Position numbers and translations under genes: made by a program. The notes under the pieces are model-generated. The model was not told the origin of the DNA. It was given only the letters and a program-made list of their open reading frames with translations, and searched no databases. This document shows, in pieces, positions 58,249 through 64,000 of a stretch of 64,000 nucleotides of DNA (positions are counted from its first letter, which is position 1; each line of letters begins with the position of its first letter). Where the stretch lies: contig LS997566.1 of the NCBI GenBank assembly GCA_000469685.2, forward strand, positions 19,527,045-19,591,044. Direction: 5' to 3'. The stretch comes from Haemonchus contortus. Its lineage: Eukaryota > Nematoda > Chromadorea > Rhabditida > Trichostrongylidae.

Positions 58249-61011
58249 ATGTGTTCCAATGTTCGTTCTTTGTTAAAGAATTCTGACAGTTTTACGGCTT
58301 ATCTCTGTAAGGAGAATTGTGACATGGCCATTCTTTTTGAAACGTGGTTGAACACCAAGCATGATGTGTCTTCGTTGTTAAGTATTGCTGCTTCTCAATA
58401 TAGTTGTTTTCGTTCTGACAGAAAATTCAAAAAAGGAGGAGGAGTTGCCATATTAGTCAGACCTCAATATTCAACAGAGGTTGTTTTCTGTGAAACTGTA
58501 AAAAATTCTTATGAAATTTTGGCTTGCGATATATTCTTTTACGATGCTGAAATCCGTGTAATTGCTGTATACAGGACTCCTAGCTGTTCCTCTGCATACA
58601 GCGACCAACTTCTTAAAGCACTCAGTGATTTGAGCTCTCAGCACAAAACCTGTATTATCGCTGGAGATTTTAACTTATCGCAAATCACTTGGAGACCCGT
58701 AATTAAGAGTAATGATGCTTTAGGAACTAAATTTATTGATTACTTTGCCACTCACGGCTTCGTTCAGTGCGTCCCTTTTCCCACTAGGAATAAGGCATAC
58801 CTCGATCTGTTGTTATGCAATCGCCAGGATCTAGTTGTTTCAACCCTCAAGCAGCCTCCAATTGGTGGCAGTGATCACGCCGTAATAAAATTTTCTTTAT
58901 CCTTATCCAAACGGTCCCCGGTTGAAAGATGGTGCAGGGATTATTCCCGCGCTGATTTCAGTGCTTTCCGTAAATACCTAAGTGATGTTGACTGGTTTGG
59001 TTCTTTTAACACAGTGGATAATGTCGATAGTAAGTATGAGATATTTTTAGCAGTCTTGCATCATGCCATGGACCTTTTCATTCCTTATAGAAAACACTCT
59101 CGTCAGGTGTCCAAACTTCCTCGATACCTTTCTTCTATGTCTAAAAGAAGGGATCGTCTCTGGAATTCAGCTATTGATTCTCAGTCATCATCGGATTGGC
59201 AAATCTATCAGTCATTCGATAAAAGGTTTACAAAAAAGCTTAATAAGTATTACACCTATGTTGAGAAGAAACTATTATCTAAAGGTGGCGCAAAAGCTTT
59301 TTATTCAATTCTCAATTCAAGACTCTCTAGCCAACCTTGTGTTGCTACTTTATCAGATAATTCTAGAAGAGCTATAACTAATCAAAGTAAATCTGAATTA
59401 TTAGCTGATTCCTTTGTGAAGACTTTTGTTTTTCCTCACGCTGCAACATTAACTTTACCGAATTCGGATATAGTACCCGCCGATCAAGCCCCTTGGTTTT
59501 ATAAAGAAGATATAGCAGGCATGTTGCTTGACTGGTCATCGTCTGCTGCTACAAACCCAGACGATCTCCCTTATCTGGTTGTGAAGCATTGTATCCATGA
59601 AATAGTTGGCCCCCTCGAGTTTCTTTTTAATCTGAGTCTAATGAGATCTGAAATTCCTGCTAGGTGGAAGCATGCCATAGTTGTTCCTCTTCTTAAGAAA
59701 GAGCCATGTTCAAACCCTGATAATTACAGACCCATAAGTCTGACTTCATTATTTGCTAGGGTATTTGAAAAGCTTCTTAAGAAATACCTACTCTCTCATC
59801 TGGAAAAATATGACATCATTCCTACTTGTTTACATGGTTTCTGCAAGGGAAGGTCAATTGAAACGTCACTGCTTGATTGCTTCAGTGACTGGGCTACATC
59901 TTTTGATCGTGGTAGAAATGTGGATGTTGTGTATTTTGACTTTCAAAAAGCATTTGATAAAGTACATCATGGCTTATTGTTCCAAAAAATGGAACACTAT
60001 GGCTTCCACCCTCTCGTCATAAGTTGGATTAAAGAATTTTTACGAAACAGAACGTTTCAGGTCTTGGTTAAAGATTCTTTGTCATCGGTTCGTACGATCA
60101 CATCTGGTGTTCCCCAGGGGGGTGTCTTATCGCCAGTCCTATTTAACATTTATACTTCCGACTTTCCACGTATCTTCAAAGATCTAGGTATTACGTGCAA
60201 TCTCTATGCAGATGATATTAAAATCTATAAAGAGACTTGTGAAGATGGTGCCGATACTCATCTTCAAATGGCTATAGACAAAGTTTATGAATGGTCAAAA
60301 TCCAATCAGCTGCCTCTTTCTTCTGAAAAGACCCAAATTATGTGCATAGGCAAGCATCCTCGCAATCCGCTGTACCGTTTGGGAACTACTGACATAAAGG
60401 TTGTTTCTGAAGTTCGTGACCTTGGTTTCCTGTATGACAGAACCCTTTGTTTTTCCAATCATTATAAATCGCTTGTGGTTAAAGCTCTTCGCAGAACATT
60501 CAATGTTTTTAGAGTACTTCGTACATCTGATTCCTCTACTCTGCTTAGGGCTTTCAAGGTTTATGTTCGCCCAATTCTTGAGTGCGGGACTACTGTCTTT
60601 GCACCATATAAAAAGAAAGATATTTATTCCCTTGAAGGGGTTCAAAACAACTTTACTCGCAAGGTAATGCTCCGCTGTCTGCGTGCAAAGTATTCTGACA
60701 TTCCACCTGGTCTTGAACGAAATAAACTTTTCCGGTTGAAATCTCTTGAGTGGAGGCGAAAGAAATTTGATCTCCTCATGGCGTATAAAATTCTAAATGG
60801 TCTGACTAAAATGGACGCCTCTAAGTTTTTTGTGATTGTTCACTCCAATACGAGAGGCACTTCGGCTAAAATTTCTACTGCTACAGCTAGGTCTCAGGTT
60901 AGGTCACAATTTTTCAGTAATAGAATTTGCACTCCTTTCAATACTCTTCTGCGTAGCAATCTTCCTGGAGACTATATTATGTTCAAAAGAGCACTGGACA
61001 AGTACATTTGA
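58249..61011 (+). CDS. CR1 ORF2: endonuclease-reverse transcriptase (intact)
   Basis: A continuous open frame of about 920 residues from the first ATG (58249); the frame is open further upstream to 58210, overlapping the end of ORF1. The apurinic-type endonuclease has CSNVRSLLKN, LFETWLN (catalytic Glu), IIAGDFNLSQITW and GGSDHAVI. The reverse transcriptase has PDNYRPISLTSL, VVYFDFQKAFDKVHH, TSGVPQGGVLSPVLFNIY and CNLYADDIKIY (catalytic Asp pair). The C-terminus follows the CR1/Jockey pattern (VRPILECGTTVFAPYKKKDI). No stop or frameshift, and every catalytic residue I can place is present. It could still make active enzyme. Confidence 0.92.
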   Translation: MCSNVRSLLKNSDSFTAYLCKENCDMAILFETWLNTKHDVSSLLSIAASQYSCFRSDRKFKKGGGVAILVRPQYSTEVVFCETVKNSYEILACDIFFYDAEIRVIAVYRTPSCSSAYSDQLLKALSDLSSQHKTCIIAGDFNLSQITWRPVIKSNDALGTKFIDYFATHGFVQCVPFPTRNKAYLDLLLCNRQDLVVSTLKQPPIGGSDHAVIKFSLSLSKRSPVERWCRDYSRADFSAFRKYLSDVDWFGSFNTVDNVDSKYEIFLAVLHHAMDLFIPYRKHSRQVSKLPRYLSSMSKRRDRLWNSAIDSQSSSDWQIYQSFDKRFTKKLNKYYTYVEKKLLSKGGAKAFYSILNSRLSSQPCVATLSDNSRRAITNQSKSELLADSFVKTFVFPHAATLTLPNSDIVPADQAPWFYKEDIAGMLLDWSSSAATNPDDLPYLVVKHCIHEIVGPLEFLFNLSLMRSEIPARWKHAIVVPLLKKEPCSNPDNYRPISLTSLFARVFEKLLKKYLLSHLEKYDIIPTCLHGFCKGRSIETSLLDCFSDWATSFDRGRNVDVVYFDFQKAFDKVHHGLLFQKMEHYGFHPLVISWIKEFLRNRTFQVLVKDSLSSVRTITSGVPQGGVLSPVLFNIYTSDFPRIFKDLGITCNLYADDIKIYKETCEDGADTHLQMAIDKVYEWSKSNQLPLSSEKTQIMCIGKHPRNPLYRLGTTDIKVVSEVRDLGFLYDRTLCFSNHYKSLVVKALRRTFNVFRVLRTSDSSTLLRAFKVYVRPILECGTTVFAPYKKKDIYSLEGVQNNFTRKVMLRCLRAKYSDIPPGLERNKLFRLKSLEWRRKKFDLLMAYKILNGLTKMDASKFFVIVHSNTRGTSAKISTATARSQVRSQFFSNRICTPFNTLLRSNLPGDYIMFKRALDKYI

Positions 61012-61542
61012 TCTGGCTCTGCTCCCAGTTATTTTTACTTTACTTTGTCTATTTTGTTCTACACACTTGTGTTGTTGATGTATACCTTGTTAATGTTGTT
61101 ACTTACTACTTGACTGTTGTTCCACATGCCGAATGGCATGTCCGTTAATAAATAAATAAATATTGAAATAAGAGGGGTAAGAAAAATAAGTGAAAAAATA
61201 ATGAGCTCAAGCGACCATTACGCGCACGGAAGATCGGTAATAAGCACGGGACGTGATACAAAATGAAAATCACAACAAAATCTGCTACGAGCGAAGAGAA
61301 CAAGGGGCACAATTATCTCAAACAGTCATCCCGTAGGATGAGTCATCAATGGGAGCTGTCATCGATTGGTTTCGTAAGACTGGTGCCGTGGACGGCAGTC
61401 GAGTGGTGCAGTAGACGGCGGTCGAGGGCCGTAGACGGCGGTCGAGGGCCGTAGACGGCGCCGAGACCGCCGTCTACTGCACTCGAGCGCCGTCTACGGC
61501 CCTCGACCGCCGTACACGGCACCTAGTATGAATGCGGCCATA

Positions 61543-62762
61543 GGCATAATCAAAATCCTCTTTGGGCCCACTACTCATTTGTAATCCCCTACTGACATTC
61601 CAACATACAGAAGCAACGCTCATACTTCCGAACGAGTACCTTGCAACACTAGGAATCAAGTTGTAAAGTATGAAGACCCCTTAATCTTAGAAAAATTTCT
61701 AAAATCCTCAGCATCATAGAAAAGTCTACTCCAAAATGATATGCGTGCGGTAAGAGGTAAGGTGTGCAGTTGAAGCAACGGTACATCTTATGTGACGCCT
61801 AAAGCGAGTTGTAGACCATCTCCCTGCCCATGTTCAGCAGAATGATCACACGGCCTCATGGTGAGCAATCAGATGTCCAGATGATTTGATGTCACGCATA
61901 TATTATTTCGTATATGTCATGTGTTAGTTTGGAGCTCCTTTACCATTTTAGTTCCAATATTTCACCATCGTTTTCTTTACGGGTTGTTCAGTTTCTTCGA
62001 CGAGGTTGATAACACAAAACAATTTCAGATTATTGAGGCTATGCTAGAGATTTGGTCGTAGATATTTTGCTTTCTGTTTTTGTGTTTCGCAATGGCAAAC
62101 CCTGGATCGTGTGTCTTGACATATAACTCGATTGAGAGTTTGAACGAAGCAAGTGAATTATCAAAGGAGATGCTTGCAAGACTGAGGACGTATTCATCAG
62201 AAAAGTTGGTTTCTGTATTCAGTCATAGAATATTTGGTTAAGAAATTTTCACAGGTACTATAATTCTATAGTATAAATGACTTCTCTTTCTCGATGCTCT
62301 TAGGGCTGAACTCAGAAAATAATGTGTTGTAACAAAACCACTTTTTATGAAGTCTATCATAAAAATCTTTTGTGTGTGAACACCTTACTCAATGGTTTTA
62401 TCTACTATGTGTTTGTTAAAAAACAAAGCCACTCACCATAAGAATGGGTATAGCGGAATATGGTTGTTGATTAGGGATGAGAACAGGCTGGTATATATGG
62501 GGCTAGGAAGCAGATGCCATGCTGAAAGTGTAAGACTCACACTTTCGGGTGTTGCATTGGGTAGGGTAAACTAATAAGGTAAAGACGTGATCAAGTGTGA
62601 CGGACTAGAAAATAAGTGATTGTGGAGCATGAAAAAGTAAAACAGGTACACCACTCAGTGCGCAAGCCATTTCTATAATGCCAGGCTCCTTTTGTAATGA
62701 ACCAGTGGAATTCGCTCATTTTCCGTCTTGTGTTGTGCGTATTTTGAAAATACTAGTAAAAA
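61543..62762. other. No recognised gene; one small open frame
   Basis: 62092-62241 (plus) encodes 49 residues, starting MANPGSCVLTYNSIESLNEA, with no recognised family. It might be an upstream exon or chance. Nothing else supported. Confidence 0.3.
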
Positions 62763-63854
62763 ATGATTGTCGAATGCGAAATCGTTGTAATCGGATGCGC
62801 TTTGAAGCCAGTAAAGGGAAAATTAGTCTGTCACAATATTAAGGGCACAGATAACGATATATTGAGGTATGTATTAGGTTGATGCATAATTATTGCAGAT
62901 TTATTGCGGATTTTTTCCAGCAAATTTTACTTAAAGAAACTATGGAAATACTAAGCAAAGACATATTCAAATAGTTACTCCGGAACTTGTTCACCATCTA
63001 CGTCAAGTACTGCTTCCCATTGATTAGTTTGTCGGATCCCAAAAGCGAAGAAGTTTTGATCCTTACGGGCGATCCACGCCTTGACATCGGCCATCAAGTC
63101 ATCCAAATCGACGTAACTTCTATTCTCTAGCCATTTTTTCGATGAACGGTTGACGAGATAATCCATAAAAGTTTTTGCTGGTGAATATGGCAGATTTAGG
63201 GGCAGATCCCATTTCTTGGTTGGCTCTGGCTGATTGCTCGATCGCCGAAAAGTTATTGAGATCGCGGAATGAGTGTGCTACCTTCCAATCTTTCCCGAAG
63301 TAGTTAAGTCTAATTCCGCGAATATGCGTATGGTTCTTTGAGTATATTCTTGTAGAGGAAATCAAGTAGATCATTTCTAGAAAAAACCCGAATTCAATAT
63401 TCAAATTCTATCGAGAGAAAAAAAGCCGCGAAAAAATCCGCAATAATTATGCATCAACCTAATAGTTATGGCGCAATATGAAGTTATGGCACAGAATAAT
63501 GGGAAGGTGCCTGAGAAAGCGCGAAAATTGGCTGATCTCAGGAAATGTAAGACTTCCAAAAACAGTAAAAGAAATATGGGGTTGTACGAAAACATGATAA
63601 CAGAAGTGGCATGGGTGGGGTATTTTTTGATTGTTGGCAGGTTAATGTCTCATATCAAAAAGAAAAAGAAAGAATATGTATCAGCCGTTAGGTGAATTAA
63701 ATGTTACAGGATGTTTTCATCAATCGAGAAAATGATACAGGAGGCACGTGTAGCTAGAGGCGACATAGAGAGGCAGTATACCCTTTACTACCGATGTGCA
63801 CAATTATCTAAATTGATCTACAAACAAAATGATTTTGCGAAGTTCAAAGCTGAG
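62763..63854 (+). CDS. Protein with USP8/AMSH-type N-terminal (dimerisation) domain, first exons
   Basis: Exons: 62763-62866 (MIVECEIVVIGCALKPVKGK...), 63641-63691 (LMSHIKKKKKEYVSAV) and 63710-63854 (MFSSIEKMIQEARVARGDIE, then RQYTLYYRCAQLSKLIYKQN and DFAKFKAE). Donors are GTATGT, GTGAAT and GTGAAA, all acceptors end AG, and the phases (2, 2, 0) all join. The third exon fits the USP8 dimerisation domain found at the N-terminus of the deubiquitinases USP8 and AMSH (A-x-x-x-x-x-x-G-D-x-E-x-x-Y-x-L-Y-x-R/K-Y). Catalytic parts would lie beyond the window. Exons after 63854 are unclear. The start ATG is the first in the exon; an upstream exon or trans-splicing is possible. A mariner relic sits in intron 1. 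Confidence 0.5.
62874..63462 (-). mobile_element. Internally deleted mariner in intron 1 of the USP8-domain gene
   Basis: 589 bp. The inverted ends are identical for 23 bp (TTAGGTTGATGCATAATTAT, then TGC). TA targets are at 62872-62873 and 63463-63464. The minus strand retains only the transposase C-terminus: a degenerate third-Asp motif (LPYSPAKTFMDYLV) and KKWLENRSYVDLDDLMADVK to AVLDVDGEQVPE (63166-62975). The ends resemble those of the mariner subfamily that includes human Hsmar1. Catalytic Asp 1 and 2 are deleted, so it could move only with outside help. Confidence 0.9.
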
Positions 63855-64000
63855 GTGAAATATTGCTGTGTTTCCCTTTTCTTCTCTATCCTGTTTTTTG
63901 TGTTTATCAATAGATCAATAAGTTAGAGGTTGCACTCTCCTTTGGCAAAAGCTCATAATTTACAGCATGGAGCGATATTTGGATTACGTTTCAAAGAGGC

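Larger units (their letters stand above)
57105..61160 (+). mobile_element. Nearly intact CR1-clade non-LTR retrotransposon
   Basis: It is inserted in the right arm of the foldback element. The arm sequence stops at 57104 and continues at 61161, with TATTGA shared at both edges (57099-57104 and 61161-61166). Layout: about 320 bp of 5' region, ORF1 (57429-58213, one frameshift), ORF2 (to 61011), a 150-bp 3' region and an AAAT microsatellite end (61147-61160). A short microsatellite tail instead of poly(A), and two ORFs with a coiled-coil ORF1, fit the CR1 clade. Confidence 0.88.
56430..61539. mobile_element. 1.05-kb foldback element, split by a CR1 insertion
   Basis: The outer ends start GGCCGCATTCATACTAGGTG and are perfectly inverted at 61539. 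ATA target duplications are at 56427-56429 and 61540-61542. The left arm runs 56430 to about 56920. The right arm begins at about 57010, is interrupted at 57104, and resumes at 61161 to the end. Removing the CR1 leaves about 1053 bp with arms near 480 bp around a 90-bp loop. Each arm carries repeats of a GACGGCGGTCGAGGGCCGTA-type GC-rich unit (56447-56600, 61380-61525). No transposase. The 3-bp target and GG start suggest PIF/Harbinger-like, tentatively. Confidence 0.88.

Noticed and set aside
63468..63695. First exon of the USP8-domain gene starting at ATG 63468 (MAQYEVMAQNN...)
   Set aside because: Its only donor leaves a phase that makes a stop with the following exon. The exon at 62763-62866 joins in phase.

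Overview
The window is repeat-rich, intron-rich nuclear DNA of a nematode, most likely a clade V strongylid of hookworm type. The evidence is: short exons with nematode-style 3' splice sites (TTTCAG and similar); RTE, CR1, Penelope-like, mariner, Tc1 and MULE elements; RTE reverse transcriptases that read like those known to me from hookworm genomes; and a decayed ATP-synthase OSCP gene that reads like the nematode protein. The species is an inference. Nothing bacterial is present, and there are no rRNA genes, CRISPR arrays or intact tRNA genes.

Host genes are few and spread thinly. (1) An SLC6 (SNF) neurotransmitter-symporter-type gene on the minus strand, with four phase-compatible exons between 14025 and 10895. 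(2) A BTB-BACK-Kelch (KLHL-type) gene on the minus strand. Thirteen exons between 37553 and 23309 encode BACK and a six-bladed Kelch domain. Three more phase-compatible exons at 45219-41460 are probably its divergent BTB part, which would make the gene about 22 kb long. (3) On the plus strand at the right edge (62763 onward), the first exons of a gene with a USP8/AMSH-type N-terminal domain. (4) An unprocessed pseudogene of ATP-synthase OSCP at 26477-26976, inside an 8-kb intron of the Kelch gene. The rest is introns, intergenic DNA and mobile elements.

Layout, left to right: Penelope GIY-YIG relic (2.07-2.29 kb); Tc1-like transposase relic split by a MITE (3.8-5.1); TTAA MITE; full-length RTE retrotransposon with a 12-bp target duplication and a tRNA-like 5' head (6.4-9.5); dispersed repeat; SNF gene with a 1.4-kb foldback element in an intron (10.9-14.0); truncated RTE (15.0-16.2); mariner (16.4-17.7); dispersed repeat, TTAA MITE and RTE relic (17.9-21.4); Kelch gene with its transposon-filled introns (23.3-45.2), including a MITE carrying a foldback element and a SINE, a MULE relic split by a repeat, and a Penelope-like element followed by a hammerhead-ribozyme-like motif; a 4.4-kb uninterrupted ACAT microsatellite (46.4-50.8); TTAA MITE; SINE-like fragments; a 1.05-kb foldback element split by a nearly intact CR1 retrotransposon (56.4-61.5); and the USP8-domain gene with a mariner relic a few bases inside its first intron.

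The best evidence for history is the nesting. Several insertions can be undone exactly from target duplications or interrupted inverted repeats. The CR1 copy, with one single-base frameshift in ORF1 and an intact ORF2, looks like one of the most recent arrivals.
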